This document shows, piece by piece, positions 47,836-57,371 of a stretch of DNA of 64,000 bases (its first letter is position 1; each line of letters begins with the position of its first letter). A model generated the notes under the pieces. The model did no database searches. It was not told where the DNA came from and saw only the letters and a list, made by a program, of their open reading frames with translations. The position numbers and the translations under genes are program-made. The stretch is from Maribacter arenosus (GTDB lineage: Bacteria; Bacteroidota; Bacteroidia; Flavobacteriales; Flavobacteriaceae), in assembly GCF_014610845.1 (NCBI RefSeq), contig NZ_JABTCG010000004.1, positions 248,001 to 312,000 of the forward strand, given 5' to 3'.

Positions 47836-49917
47836 TTATAAGGTATAATTCAGAAGTAAACTGCCATAATAGTTGCGGTCATTTCCCGGATAGAAATATC
47901 GTGGTTCACTACCTCCGAAACCGACGGCATTTATCAATACCGATTGGGCGTATTTGGTATTGGTCATGTTGTTAACCCCCATATCGAGGCCAATAGAGAA
48001 CTTCTGTGAAAGTTGTCTTTTAAGTCCTATTCTGGTATTCAACAGATTATAGGATGCACTGGATAACGTATTCGCATCGGTTAATGGAATGGCACCTACA
48101 TACTGATAGGAGGTATTCCAATAGAGCCCGTTTCGCCATTGTAATTGTAATCCGGTATTCAATCGATGTTTTGGAACCCCGGTCAATGGGTTGCCCGAAT
48201 AATCGTTTCCCTCATCAATGAACTCCACAAACTTATGGTTGCTATAAGAATAGCTCATAAAAGGGGTTATTATAAATTTTGGGATAAGGTCAAGTTTATA
48301 GTCCATATCAAGTTCAACACCTTGATGTTTGGTACTTCCGGCATTCTTACCGATATATTGGTCTTCGCCCACCCGTTGGGCCACCAAGAGATTTTTAATA
48401 GACATTCGGTATAGGGCAAGATTTATCCTTAAATTATTGTTGTCTAAAAACAGTTCGCTTCCCAACTCATAATTGGTACCGGTTTCTTGGGCGATATCCG
48501 GGTTAATTACGCCTCCTGGGGTCAAGGTCTCTTCCAAACTGGGGTTGGCGTAACCACGACTGATGTTCAGATACACATGTTGCTTGGGATAGAACGTATA
48601 CATCAAAGTGAGGCTGGGAGAAAAGATGATGTCAAAACTGCGTTTTCCGCTGGTATCTTCCGCGCCTGTATTATACATATCCCTAAAATCATAATCCGTC
48701 TTATTGATGTTCAAGCCCAATTGGGCAGAAAAATAACTGGCAAAGGGCAGGGTAAAAGTACCAAAAGCATTGATTTGCGTCCTAAATTCCTTGTTGTCGC
48801 TTAGCTGATCTCCAGGTAGACTTCCTTGGCCATTATTGGTTTCATAAAGGTTTTCATAGGTAGCCCAGTTGTATTCATCTTTATAAAACTCGGCACCGAA
48901 AGAGTATTGGCTTGGGTGTTCCCCAATTATAAAATCGCCCAAGAATCGGGTTCTGAATCCATAGCCATTGGTAAATTCATCCAAAATATTAAAAGGCCGA
49001 GGTTCATAATGATCCAAATAGCTATAAAAAACACTGGAGGTATTCGAGAGTTTTTGATTGAAGCCATGGGTAAAGGAGAGTCCGGCCAACGTATACTTGT
49101 TGGCTTCATACCCTTTGGCGGCCTTCCAGGTAAAAGCTGCTTGGGTGGGATCCCCATCAAATGCACTTTGACTTATTGAACTAGCGATTTGTGCTGAATA
49201 ATCTATATGGTTGAATAAAAGTGTGATCTTGTTTTTATCGTTTATAGTGTAGGAAGTATTCAATAAAAAACCATCGCGTTCAAAACGACTGTTTTCCCGA
49301 TAGCCATCCAAGGTCATATGGCCATAACGAAGCTCCAAAGAAAACTGGGTATCGGCATGTGTAAAACCAAGGCTGTTTTTTAATAATCCATAAGAACCCA
49401 CGGTAACATTATTGCGCAGCGTGGTCGTATGTTGCAAGGCTTCCTTTGGATTCAATATAATCGCTCCTCCTAAATTGGTGCCAAAGGCCGTACCCTTGGG
49501 GCCTTTGATAACTTCAATCGAATTCATATTCTCGAGATCATAAGCCTCAATGGTAGAAAATCCAGAACCGTCGGTTACCGGAATATCGTTGTAATAAAGC
49601 CGTATTTTATCGGTACCGTAGGGCGTTCTCGCCCCAACACCACGAATAGTGATTCGATTGGTGTTCAAGGCTCCCGAAAGAACATAAACTCCAGAAACCT
49701 GGTTTAGGGAAGAAACCATTTCGACCGGACTGAAATTTTGGAAGACCTTGACGCCGATTATTTGGGAAGGCAGTATTCCAGTGGCTTGTTTCATCTTTAT
49801 AGAATCGATCAACACCACTTCTTTCAATTGGGTGATACTATCCCTGACCAGCGATTCTTGGGCAAAGGAAATGGTGTGTGCGCAAATGAAAAAACAAACC
49901 AAAATAGTATATCTCAT
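47836..49917 (-). CDS. TonB-dependent receptor, FecA-like
   Basis: A 693-residue outer-membrane receptor without the carboxypeptidase-like domain. I take the ATG at 49917, where a signal peptide begins (MRYTILVCFFICAHTISFAQ); a longer frame to 50037 has no sensible start. The plug is present (ITIRGVGARTPYGTDKIRLY, IEVIKGPKGTAFG), and the barrel ends YYGSLLLNYTL. Size and plug resemble siderophore or iron-citrate receptors, but no iron gene or FecR/sigma pair is nearby. Confidence 0.92.
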   Translation of the reverse strand: MRYTILVCFFICAHTISFAQESLVRDSITQLKEVVLIDSIKMKQATGILPSQIIGVKVFQNFSPVEMVSSLNQVSGVYVLSGALNTNRITIRGVGARTPYGTDKIRLYYNDIPVTDGSGFSTIEAYDLENMNSIEVIKGPKGTAFGTNLGGAIILNPKEALQHTTTLRNNVTVGSYGLLKNSLGFTHADTQFSLELRYGHMTLDGYRENSRFERDGFLLNTSYTINDKNKITLLFNHIDYSAQIASSISQSAFDGDPTQAAFTWKAAKGYEANKYTLAGLSFTHGFNQKLSNTSSVFYSYLDHYEPRPFNILDEFTNGYGFRTRFLGDFIIGEHPSQYSFGAEFYKDEYNWATYENLYETNNGQGSLPGDQLSDNKEFRTQINAFGTFTLPFASYFSAQLGLNINKTDYDFRDMYNTGAEDTSGKRSFDIIFSPSLTLMYTFYPKQHVYLNISRGYANPSLEETLTPGGVINPDIAQETGTNYELGSELFLDNNNLRINLALYRMSIKNLLVAQRVGEDQYIGKNAGSTKHQGVELDMDYKLDLIPKFIITPFMSYSYSNHKFVEFIDEGNDYSGNPLTGVPKHRLNTGLQLQWRNGLYWNTSYQYVGAIPLTDANTLSSASYNLLNTRIGLKRQLSQKFSIGLDMGVNNMTNTKYAQSVLINAVGFGGSEPRYFYPGNDRNYYGSLLLNYTL

Positions 49918-50219
49918 AACTCTAAGATAGCTAACAAAAAGCAGGAATAACAATAAAAAGGCATTCAGTTTTCGAAAAGGATATATACCGTCTTTCAAGG
50001 TGGAAATCCATAGGGTGAAAAGTTGAAAACTATGCACTGCAATTAATTACGAACATCAAATTTCGGGCTTATTACCACAATAAAACGGTTTTATACAACA
50101 TTGTTCATTGTAAATACCATTAATTAGGGCAACCTTTCTTATTTTGAGCTTAAAAAGTAGTAAAAAGACTACGATGTTCATATATATTAGACTTTTTATT
50201 CCCTTAATGTTCGCCATAC
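49918..50219. other. Intergenic region between divergent genes
   Basis: About 300 bp between the FecA-like receptor and the leucine-rich-repeat gene. I see no gene, no Fur box and no exact -7 element; only a small GTAGT/ACTAC hairpin near 50155-50171. It must hold both promoters. Confidence 0.4.
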
Positions 50220-51110
50220 ATGATACTGAAAAATAGAACTTGGTTTTTTGTTTTCTTAATGATGGGTTTTGCCATGAACGCTACAGTACCCCAATCAGAA
50301 AAAGAGGTCTTGCTAGAGTTGTTCAATGCAACACATGGTGAGGACTGGACGATTACATGGTCATTGGATAAGCCCATTGCTACTTGGCACGGTGTTGAAA
50401 TCGAGAATGACCATATTGTTGGTCTTCATTTGTTCAATAATAACCTGGTAGGCCAATTACCTTTTTCCATTTACAAGTTACAGCGGCTCAAGTTCCTGAA
50501 TGTTGCCTTTAACCAATTGAGTGGACAAATTCCCATTGAAATAACAACACTCAAGGAATTAAAAGTGCTACGTATGGGGAAAAACAGGTTAACAGGGTCA
50601 ATTCCCGAATGTATTGGGGAATTGCAATCTTTGATGATTTTGGAGTTATTTGAGAACAAACTGACTGGTAACCTACCATTAAGTATAGGTAAGCTGCACA
50701 AATTAAGATTTTTGGTGTTGTCGAATAATGAAATTGAAGGGGAAATACCAGAAACTATTGGTGATTTAGCACGGTTGGTAGGCTTAGAACTTGGAAGCAA
50801 TAAATTGAAAGGGACCATTCCCTTAAGCCTTGGAAAACTTTTGAACCTTAATCGCCTCGTACTTTCTGAAAATCAATTAAGTGGTTCCGTACCCAAGATT
50901 ATTTTTTCACTTCCAAAATTAAAGGTGCTACAATTGCAAAATAATAATCTAGGGGTAGATGTGACATTTCAAAAATCGGTAAATAAAGCAAACTACGTTG
51001 TTTTTGATGTTGGGGAAAAGACCTTGCGTTTCAATGATCACGCCAATCGTAAATTCGATTTTATAGAGAAGACAGGAATGGCGGATACCAAATTCGAAGA
51101 TGTGGATTAA
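50220..51110 (+). CDS. Leucine-rich-repeat protein, exported
   Basis: A 296-residue protein with a signal peptide (about 1-20) and a plant-type start (EVLLELFNATHGEDWTITWS), then about seven repeats of 24 residues following LxxLxxLxLxxNxLxGxIP (residues about 60-250; LRMGKNRLTGSIPECIGELQ is one). This is the extracellular LRR type shared with plant receptor kinases. No sorting domain (such as a T9SS C-terminal domain) is seen. A role in binding polysaccharide or protein is possible. Confidence 0.92.
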   Translation: MILKNRTWFFVFLMMGFAMNATVPQSEKEVLLELFNATHGEDWTITWSLDKPIATWHGVEIENDHIVGLHLFNNNLVGQLPFSIYKLQRLKFLNVAFNQLSGQIPIEITTLKELKVLRMGKNRLTGSIPECIGELQSLMILELFENKLTGNLPLSIGKLHKLRFLVLSNNEIEGEIPETIGDLARLVGLELGSNKLKGTIPLSLGKLLNLNRLVLSENQLSGSVPKIIFSLPKLKVLQLQNNNLGVDVTFQKSVNKANYVVFDVGEKTLRFNDHANRKFDFIEKTGMADTKFEDVD

Positions 51111-51137
51111 GAAAATAAATGATACTCTGTAGGAGCT

Positions 51138-51656
51138 TTAAAACCGGAAACCAATTGAAAGGCCCGCACGAAACATAAAGGTATCTTGAAAATCCTCTGG
51201 ATTAATATTCCGTCCAATACCGGCACTTACTTCCAAACTGAATCTTTCACTTTGCGTCACCCATTTATTGCCCATGCCTAAACCCAGTGCCGTGGTGCTA
51301 TAATCGTTATTTCTGACACCAAGATTGTTATCCGGTATTTCATCCTCCCCGGTATAATAAAGACCAAAGGCCTCAGCGAAGAAGCCACTTCTCGGCATAT
51401 AACCAAAATAGGCCCTTAAATTTGGGCCTATGCCAAAATTACCGTTGTAATCCGTCGCATTGCTGTCAAAATATAGGGTTCCTCCGATACTCATATCCTC
51501 ATTGATATAATATTCATAGGAACCTTCTAGGGTGCTGTTGGCCAAAAAAAGACCAATATTGAACTTCAATTCATTATTATTATTGAATCTAGGATAAGCC
51601 TGGGCACTTGCCATACCTACACTCAACAATGCGATTGCCAAAAATATCTTTTTCAT
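51138..51656 (-). CDS. Outer-membrane beta-barrel protein
   Basis: A 172-residue protein with signal peptide (MKKIFLAIALLSVGMASAQA) starting at the ATG at 51656; the open frame reaches 51728 but without a better start. The mature part is an eight-strand barrel (GSYEYYINEDMSIGGTLYFD, FMFRAGLSIGFRF at the end with terminal Phe). Probably a structural OMP of unknown role. It converges on the LRR gene with 27 bp between. Confidence 0.87.
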   Translation of the reverse strand: MKKIFLAIALLSVGMASAQAYPRFNNNNELKFNIGLFLANSTLEGSYEYYINEDMSIGGTLYFDSNATDYNGNFGIGPNLRAYFGYMPRSGFFAEAFGLYYTGEDEIPDNNLGVRNNDYSTTALGLGMGNKWVTQSERFSLEVSAGIGRNINPEDFQDTFMFRAGLSIGFRF

Positions 51657-51794
51657 GTTACACCGTTTTTTCTTCCAAGAGGAATCAAATCCCGTTCCAA
51701 ACCGGTAAAAATAGAAATCTATTGTCAAATTAAGTGAATCCGCCCGATATTTTAGATACTTTAAATGTAGGGCTAGCGAACGAAAAACATTCGT

Positions 51795-51802
51795 TATTTT
51801 TG
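51795..51802 (+). promoter_or_regulatory. -7 promoter element for xth
   Basis: TATTTTTG matches TAnnTTTG exactly, 16 bp before the GTG start at 51819. Confidence 0.5.
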
Positions 51803-51818
51803 GACAAAATTTAAGTTA

Positions 51819-52580
51819 GTGAGAATAATATCCTACAATGTGAATGGCATTCGAGCAGCCATTAACAAAGGTTTCTTAGACTGGTTGAAAGCTGCAGACC
51901 CCGATGTTCTATGTCTTCAGGAAATCAAGGCCATGAAAGAACAATTGGATCTTTCGTTATTCGAGGAAGCCGGATATTCGCATAATTACTGGTTTAGTGC
52001 CAAAAAAAAAGGGTATAGTGGCGTTGCCATATTGAGCAAGAAAAAACCGGAGCAAGTCGAGTACGGCACCGGCATCGATTATATGGATTTTGAGGGAAGA
52101 AATCTGAGAGCCGATTTCAACGGGGTATCTGTCATGAGCCTATACTTGCCCTCGGGCACGAATATGGATCGATTAGGCTTTAAGTTGAATTATATGGCCG
52201 AGTTTCAGAAATATGTGGACAAGTTAAGAAATGAATATCCCAATTTGATTATCCTGGGCGATTACAATATCTGCCATCAGGCCATTGATATTCATGACCC
52301 TGTCCGCAATAAGAATGTTTCCGGATTTTTACCGGTAGAAAGGGAATGGATAGGGAACTTTATACAAAGTGGGTTTATAGACAGTTTCAGGTATTTTAAT
52401 ACGGAACCCCATAATTATACATGGTGGACCTACCGTGCCAATGCCAGAAATAACAACAAAGGTTGGCGTTTAGACTACGGAATGGTGAGTGAGCCCCTTG
52501 AAAAAAAGTTAAAACGGTCGGTTATTTTATCCGATGCCAAACACAGTGACCATTGCCCGATATTGGTAGAACTGGGATAA
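51819..52580 (+). CDS. xth: Exodeoxyribonuclease III / AP endonuclease
   Basis: Base-excision-repair enzyme that cuts at abasic sites and trims 3' ends. The 253 residues carry all the family motifs: NVNGIRAA at the start, LCLQEIKA with the metal-binding Glu, YSGVAILSKK, GDYNICHQ with Asp/Asn, WTYRANARNNNKGWRLDY and the final SDHCPILVEL. It starts with GTG (51819), which is unusual in this window but gives the normal N-terminus. Close match to the XthA group. Confidence 0.95.
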   Translation: MRIISYNVNGIRAAINKGFLDWLKAADPDVLCLQEIKAMKEQLDLSLFEEAGYSHNYWFSAKKKGYSGVAILSKKKPEQVEYGTGIDYMDFEGRNLRADFNGVSVMSLYLPSGTNMDRLGFKLNYMAEFQKYVDKLRNEYPNLIILGDYNICHQAIDIHDPVRNKNVSGFLPVEREWIGNFIQSGFIDSFRYFNTEPHNYTWWTYRANARNNNKGWRLDYGMVSEPLEKKLKRSVILSDAKHSDHCPILVELG

Positions 52581-52652
52581 ACAAAGCACACAATTTTAAA
52601 GTATTGATAAATTGTAATAATTGGATTTAAGCATAGAACAAGCACAAATTGA

Positions 52653-53693
52653 ATGATTTATACAAAATTACCGCATACCGATATTGAAGTAAGTAAAATA
52701 TGTTTGGGTACCATGACCTGGGGTAATCAGAATACCGAGGCAGATGGTCATGCACAGATGGATTATGCCATTGATCAAGGCATCAATTTTTTTGATACTG
52801 CTGAATTATATCCCATTCCGGCGCATCCCGATCGTTATGGCCATACCGAAATGATCATTGGTAATTGGTTTAAAAAGAACAAAAACCGTGACCAAATAGT
52901 TTTGGCGACCAAAATTGCAGGTAATGGCGATTATACAAAATTCATACGAACCACTGGTTTTTCTAGGGAAGCGATTATTGGTGCCGTTGAAGGCAGTTTG
53001 GAACGATTGCAGACCGATTATATTGACTTGTACCAATTACATTGGCCCGAACGATCTACGAATTATTTTGGACAAAGGGATTATCAACATGACATTAGGG
53101 ATCATTGGGAAGACAATTTTCATCAGGTTTTGGAAACGTTGCGTGATTTGATACGTGAAGGCAAAATACGGCAGGTTGGTATTTCAAATGAAACCCCATG
53201 GGGTGCCATGCGTTGTCTTGAAGAAGGCAAGGTTCATGAAAGTCTTCCAAAAATGATTACCATTCAAAATCCATTTAATTTACTAAATCGAATATTCGAA
53301 ATAGGATTAAGTGAGATAGCAATCAGGGAACAAATAGGCTTATTGGCCTATTCCCCTTTAGGTTTCGGCGTACTGAGCGGTAAATATTTGGGAGGAAAAC
53401 GCCCCGAAAAATCACGGATCGTATTATTTCCGGCCTATAATCGATACAATAGGGAAACCGCCGTTAAAGCGACCCAAAAATATTTTGATCTCGCCCATGA
53501 ACATGGCTTATCACTCACAGAAATGGCTTTAGCATTTATAAATACCAGACCTTTTGTAACCAGCACGATCATAGGGGCGACTACTATGGATCAACTCAAG
53601 GAGAATATAGGTAGTATTGATGTTCAATTGAGCGATGAAGTGATAAAAGGGATTAATGCCATACACAATGAAATTCCAAATCCATCACCATAA
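52653..53693 (+). CDS. Aldo/keto reductase, Tas-like
   Basis: A 346-residue NADPH-dependent oxidoreductase with a TIM barrel. The catalytic tetrad is visible: Asp and Tyr in FFDTAELY, Lys in LATKIAG and His in YQLHWPE. The later STIIGATTMDQLKENI fits the NADP-binding end of the Tas group. Substrate unknown, probably an aldehyde. A 32-residue membrane ORF starts 9 bp after it. Confidence 0.93.
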   Translation: MIYTKLPHTDIEVSKICLGTMTWGNQNTEADGHAQMDYAIDQGINFFDTAELYPIPAHPDRYGHTEMIIGNWFKKNKNRDQIVLATKIAGNGDYTKFIRTTGFSREAIIGAVEGSLERLQTDYIDLYQLHWPERSTNYFGQRDYQHDIRDHWEDNFHQVLETLRDLIREGKIRQVGISNETPWGAMRCLEEGKVHESLPKMITIQNPFNLLNRIFEIGLSEIAIREQIGLLAYSPLGFGVLSGKYLGGKRPEKSRIVLFPAYNRYNRETAVKATQKYFDLAHEHGLSLTEMALAFINTRPFVTSTIIGATTMDQLKENIGSIDVQLSDEVIKGINAIHNEIPNPSP

Positions 53694-53702
53694 AACCAAA
53701 CT

Positions 53703-53801
53703 ATGTATTTTCTTAAAGTAGGATTCGGACAGCTGGTACTTATCATCTTGGTAATCATAATTATCCTTGTCTTTGCCAGAATAATGCGGGATAGGCGTTA
53801 G
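53703..53801 (+). CDS. Putative 32-residue membrane peptide
   Basis: ATG-started, 33 codons with stop: a short N-terminus MYFLKVGFGQ, one helix (LVLIILVIIIILVFA) and a basic end RIMRDRR. It is 9 bp downstream of the aldo/keto reductase on the same strand and its stop overlaps the end of radA on the other strand by 4 bp. The arrangement is reminiscent of the TatA N-terminus, but it lacks the amphipathic helix. Worth testing for conservation. Confidence 0.4.
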   Translation: MYFLKVGFGQLVLIILVIIIILVFARIMRDRR

Positions 53802-55159
53802 CCGAACAAACGGCTTACCACATCCTCTATCCTGGCAACAAGTACAATCTCGATTTTTGGGTTTTTTAGGCTTATTTTATTGTTCTTGGAAACATAAATG
53901 GTATTGAAACCCAATTTTTCTGCCTCAAGAATGCGTTGTTCTACACGCTGTACAGGCCTAATTTCCCCTGCCAAACCAACCTCAGCGGCAAAACAGACTC
54001 CTTTTTCTATGGGAATATCGGAATTGCTCGATAGAATGGCGGCGATTACGGCTAGATCAATGGCCGGGTCATCTACTGATATTCCCCCTGTAATGTTCAG
54101 AAATACATCTTTGGCCCCCAATTTAAATCCTGCCCTTTTCTCAAGTACGGCTAGGAGCATGTTCAATCGTTTGGCATTATAACCTGTTGTAGAACGTTGG
54201 GGAGTACCATATACTGCCGTACTGACCAGTGCTTGTATTTCTATCATCAAAGGCCGCATGCCCTCTACCGTTGAGGCGATGGCAGTACCACTAAGCCCTT
54301 CATCGTTTTTAGAGATCAAGATTTCAGAGGGGTTGTTCACTTCCCGTAAACCACTGCCCTGCATTTCATAAATACCGAGTTCCGCTGTAGATCCGAATCG
54401 GTTTTTAAGCGCCCTAAGTATACGATACACATAATTTCGATCCCCCTCAAACTGAAGTACGGTATCTACCATATGTTCCAGGATTTTTGGCCCGGCGATA
54501 GATCCATCTTTGGTAATGTGCCCGATTAGGATTACCGGCGTATTGGTTTCCTTGGCAAATTTGATGAGTTCCGCAGCACATTCCCGAATTTGTGAAATGC
54601 TCCCCGCAGCCGATTCGATATAGTCGGAATGTAGCGTTTGTATAGAATCTATGACCACAATATCGGGTTCCATGGCTTCGATCTGTTGGAAAATATTCTG
54701 GGTTTTGGTCTCCGTAAGGATATAACAATTTTCACTATGGGGTAGAATGCGGTCGGCCCGCATCTTGATTTGTTTTTGGCTTTCCTCCCCTGAGACATAT
54801 AATGTTCTATAAGGTAGTTTTAAAGCAATTTGGAGCACTAAGGTACTCTTGCCCACCCCAGGTTCGCCACCCAATAAGACCAATGACCCCGGAACTAGTC
54901 CGCCCCCCAAGACACGATTGAATTCGAGGTCATACGTGTTTAAACGCAATTCTTGATCAATACTTATTTCATTGACCCGTAACGGTTTGGCTATTTTTTT
55001 TGAAGAATTTGAGGGACTTTTCCACCCCTTTTTTTCTTCTTTTTGTAATACCTCTTCCACAACGGTATTCCACTCCTTGCAGGCAGTACATTGTCCCACC
55101 CATTTAGCATATTGGGTGCCACAATTTTGACAAAAAAATGCAGTTTTGGTTTTGGCCAT
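53798..55159 (-). CDS. radA: DNA repair protein RadA
   Basis: A 453-residue RecA-like ATPase that helps branch migration in homologous recombination. It has the N-terminal zinc finger (Cys10, 13, 24, 27), Walker A GEPGVGKST, Walker B (VVIDSIQTL), the KNRFG motif and a C-terminal Lon-like domain with GISVDDPAIDLAVIAA. Length is normal. Upstream gene starts are on other strands or separated; it may be its own unit with an upstream TATCTTTA-type promoter. Confidence 0.97.
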   Translation of the reverse strand: MAKTKTAFFCQNCGTQYAKWVGQCTACKEWNTVVEEVLQKEEKKGWKSPSNSSKKIAKPLRVNEISIDQELRLNTYDLEFNRVLGGGLVPGSLVLLGGEPGVGKSTLVLQIALKLPYRTLYVSGEESQKQIKMRADRILPHSENCYILTETKTQNIFQQIEAMEPDIVVIDSIQTLHSDYIESAAGSISQIRECAAELIKFAKETNTPVILIGHITKDGSIAGPKILEHMVDTVLQFEGDRNYVYRILRALKNRFGSTAELGIYEMQGSGLREVNNPSEILISKNDEGLSGTAIASTVEGMRPLMIEIQALVSTAVYGTPQRSTTGYNAKRLNMLLAVLEKRAGFKLGAKDVFLNITGGISVDDPAIDLAVIAAILSSNSDIPIEKGVCFAAEVGLAGEIRPVQRVEQRILEAEKLGFNTIYVSKNNKISLKNPKIEIVLVARIEDVVSRLFG

Positions 55160-55225
55160 TACCTCTTCTCTGGTTTTGGCTAAAGATAAAGTAAACTTTT
55201 AAAAAAGTTGGGCTATTCCAGTTTT

Positions 55226-56368
55226 TCAATACCCGAAATCCGCTTTTAAGGCATCGATTTTTTCCAAGGCCATTTCTTTGGTAAGAAAATCTATTTCTTC
55301 CATTCCAAAGGCCTTTTCAAAAGTACGCAGTGCTTTCTTCGGCTCTCCCAATTGCTCATAGTACTCCCCTTCAAAATAAAAGCCCAACATGGTTCCGGGA
55401 AATTCGGCCTTGCATAAATCGGATAATGGTTTCAGGGATTCGACATCCTCTTTTTTTCGGGTACCGGCATAGATGGCCATAATATCGTTGAGGTCAACGG
55501 GTTTTTTTATACCGAATAGATTTTCAATGGTTTTGTATTTGGTTTCCAAATAGCTGAAGACCGGCTCTTCCGAGGTTAAAATCTGCGTTTTATATTCTTT
55601 GGGACTAATGGGTTTGAACATTCCAAAGATATTATCGAAGGCTTTGCCTATACCATACGTGGCAATGGAGATATGATCGGCACTAGGGTACTCGTCAAAA
55701 TAGTAGTGCAAGGTTTCTTTGTCTATGGCCTTAATGGCCTTATCCATGGCCAGGATTCTGGGGGTATCCCTGCTATTTTCCCCCTCGAGGATCAGTTGAT
55801 AGAAAATCTGTTGATTCAAGGCTCCCAATCTTAGGGGTATATTGGTTTCCATATCAGGGGCCAAGGTGGGTGAAATATTGATATACGCATTGAAAAGTGA
55901 CCTATCCTTGAACAACCAATAGTTTTCGAAATTGGCGGTAATATCGTATCCTACGATCATTTTAAATGGGGCTGTATTGTAATTTAGGTCGAGATAGGGT
56001 ATGATTTCCATCCCTAGGAACTCAAAAAACTTATTTCCCTTCTCAGCCGGTAGGCCTGTTTGCTTATCAAAGGCACAATCATCCAATCGAATGCTTTCCT
56101 TGCTTTGGTGTATACCAACAATAATAGACGCTGGCATACCATGGAACCTACTGTAATATTTGGCGGTAGCCACCACTTGTTCAAATAGATAATCGGCATC
56201 CAAAACCACAATAAGCGGGTGTTTTTTTTCCTTATCATAGTCTTCAGGGAAATAATAACTGACATCCCTTCTTTCCTGAAGCTTAAACGATTCGAATATC
56301 TCTTTGGTTATCTGGGCATTTAGGGCATAACAGGCAAGAAAAGCTAAAAGTAAGGGTATACGTCGCAT
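55226..56368 (-). CDS. Esterase-fold protein lacking the catalytic serine
   Basis: A 380-residue exported protein (signal peptide 1-18, ending ALNAQ) of the putative-esterase alpha/beta fold (PF00756 type): VVLDADYLFEQVVATAKYYS and the elbow region are visible. At the nucleophile elbow the usual GxSxG is GYDIT, so the serine is missing and it is probably not a normal esterase. The last 60 residues look like one or two TPR helices (LGFYFEGEYYEQLGEPKKAL). Function unknown. It lies between radA and the UPF0104 gene on the same strand. Confidence 0.82.
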   Translation of the reverse strand: MRRIPLLLAFLACYALNAQITKEIFESFKLQERRDVSYYFPEDYDKEKKHPLIVVLDADYLFEQVVATAKYYSRFHGMPASIIVGIHQSKESIRLDDCAFDKQTGLPAEKGNKFFEFLGMEIIPYLDLNYNTAPFKMIVGYDITANFENYWLFKDRSLFNAYINISPTLAPDMETNIPLRLGALNQQIFYQLILEGENSRDTPRILAMDKAIKAIDKETLHYYFDEYPSADHISIATYGIGKAFDNIFGMFKPISPKEYKTQILTSEEPVFSYLETKYKTIENLFGIKKPVDLNDIMAIYAGTRKKEDVESLKPLSDLCKAEFPGTMLGFYFEGEYYEQLGEPKKALRTFEKAFGMEEIDFLTKEMALEKIDALKADFGY

Positions 56369-56401
56369 AGAACAGCATTATGGCAACTTTAACCTAAGTT
56401 G

Positions 56402-57367
56402 TTACCGGTTTCTGTTCAATAACGGCAATAACAGAAAAGATATTGCCCCGAAAACGACAACCATTAAGGTTTGCGAAATCCACATAATCCATCCAAAGGC
56501 ATTTCCTGAAACAATACTCACTCCAAAAATTTCCAATGATTTGCTCACGAATGCCGGATAGGCAATAAAACCTCCATTTGTCGTGGTCATTGCTATGGCA
56601 CCACCAACAAAGGCAATAAGGAGTGCCCCTAGGGAAAGGTCTGCTGTTTCTAATACCGTGAATTTTATGACCCAAAACATAGCTACATAACAGGACCAGA
56701 TAAGTATCGTATGGAAAATAAAAAGCCATTTATGCTCCATTTTAAATATACTTAGAACGCCATCCAGTAAATTCTTAAGGAAACCTCTTATTTTGATTAC
56801 AATGCCAGATTTAGATTTCTTTATCAAGCGTACAGCGATTATTAAACCTAATATACTGATAAGAAGAAAAATCATTCCGCCAAAAAGCCCTATGCCGGTG
56901 TCACGAATGAACCCAAAAATAAGATCGGTTTGTAGAAATAGGGCTACTAGAATTATCAACAATAACATGAGTACATCAACAAGCCTTTCTGTAACTATAG
57001 TTCCGAATCCCTTTTCAAAAGGCACATCCTCGTAAGTGGCCAAAGCCGTAGCCCTAAGGAATTCACCAGATCTCGGAATACCTAAATTTGTTAGATATGC
57101 AGTTAAAATAATCAGAACATTATTGATTGTTCTAGGTTTATATCCTAAAGGTTGCAAGAGATAATTCCAACGAATGGCCCTTGAAACGTGGCTTAAAATC
57201 CCTATTGCAATCGAAATGCCGATATATAATGGATCGGCTCCTTTAATGTAATCCAGTATCTCTGTTCTTTGTTCTGCCGTGGTTGAATTATATAGATACC
57301 AAACCAAAAAAACTCCCAATGCAATCGGGAGTATATTTTTTAAGGACTTTTTTAATGAGAGCGTCAA
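56402..57367 (-). CDS. UPF0104/LPG-synthase-type flippase-like membrane protein
   Basis: A 321-residue protein with about eight hydrophobic helices of the lysylphosphatidylglycerol-synthase TM family (PF03706). The pattern ISHVSRAIRWNYLLQPLGYK and the loop LGIPRSGEFLRATALATYED are the family marks. Such proteins flip lipids or glycolipid precursors across the inner membrane; no transferase domain is present. Start is a TTG 4 bp after the panD stop; I see no ATG. The order panC-panD-this gene on the minus strand is likely an operon. Confidence 0.88.
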   Translation of the reverse strand: MTLSLKKSLKNILPIALGVFLVWYLYNSTTAEQRTEILDYIKGADPLYIGISIAIGILSHVSRAIRWNYLLQPLGYKPRTINNVLIILTAYLTNLGIPRSGEFLRATALATYEDVPFEKGFGTIVTERLVDVLMLLLIILVALFLQTDLIFGFIRDTGIGLFGGMIFLLISILGLIIAVRLIKKSKSGIVIKIRGFLKNLLDGVLSIFKMEHKWLFIFHTILIWSCYVAMFWVIKFTVLETADLSLGALLIAFVGGAIAMTTTNGGFIAYPAFVSKSLEIFGVSIVSGNAFGWIMWISQTLMVVVFGAISFLLLPLLNRNR

Positions 57368-57371
57368 AAAA

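Noticed and set aside
48487-49179. Plus-strand frames inside the FecA-like receptor
   Set aside because: Antisense shadows of barrel-coding sequence; the minus-strand receptor is complete.
49918-50219. Fur box or cobalamin riboswitch before the FecA-like receptor
   Set aside because: No 19-bp Fur-like inverted repeat and no B12-box sequence seen on either strand.
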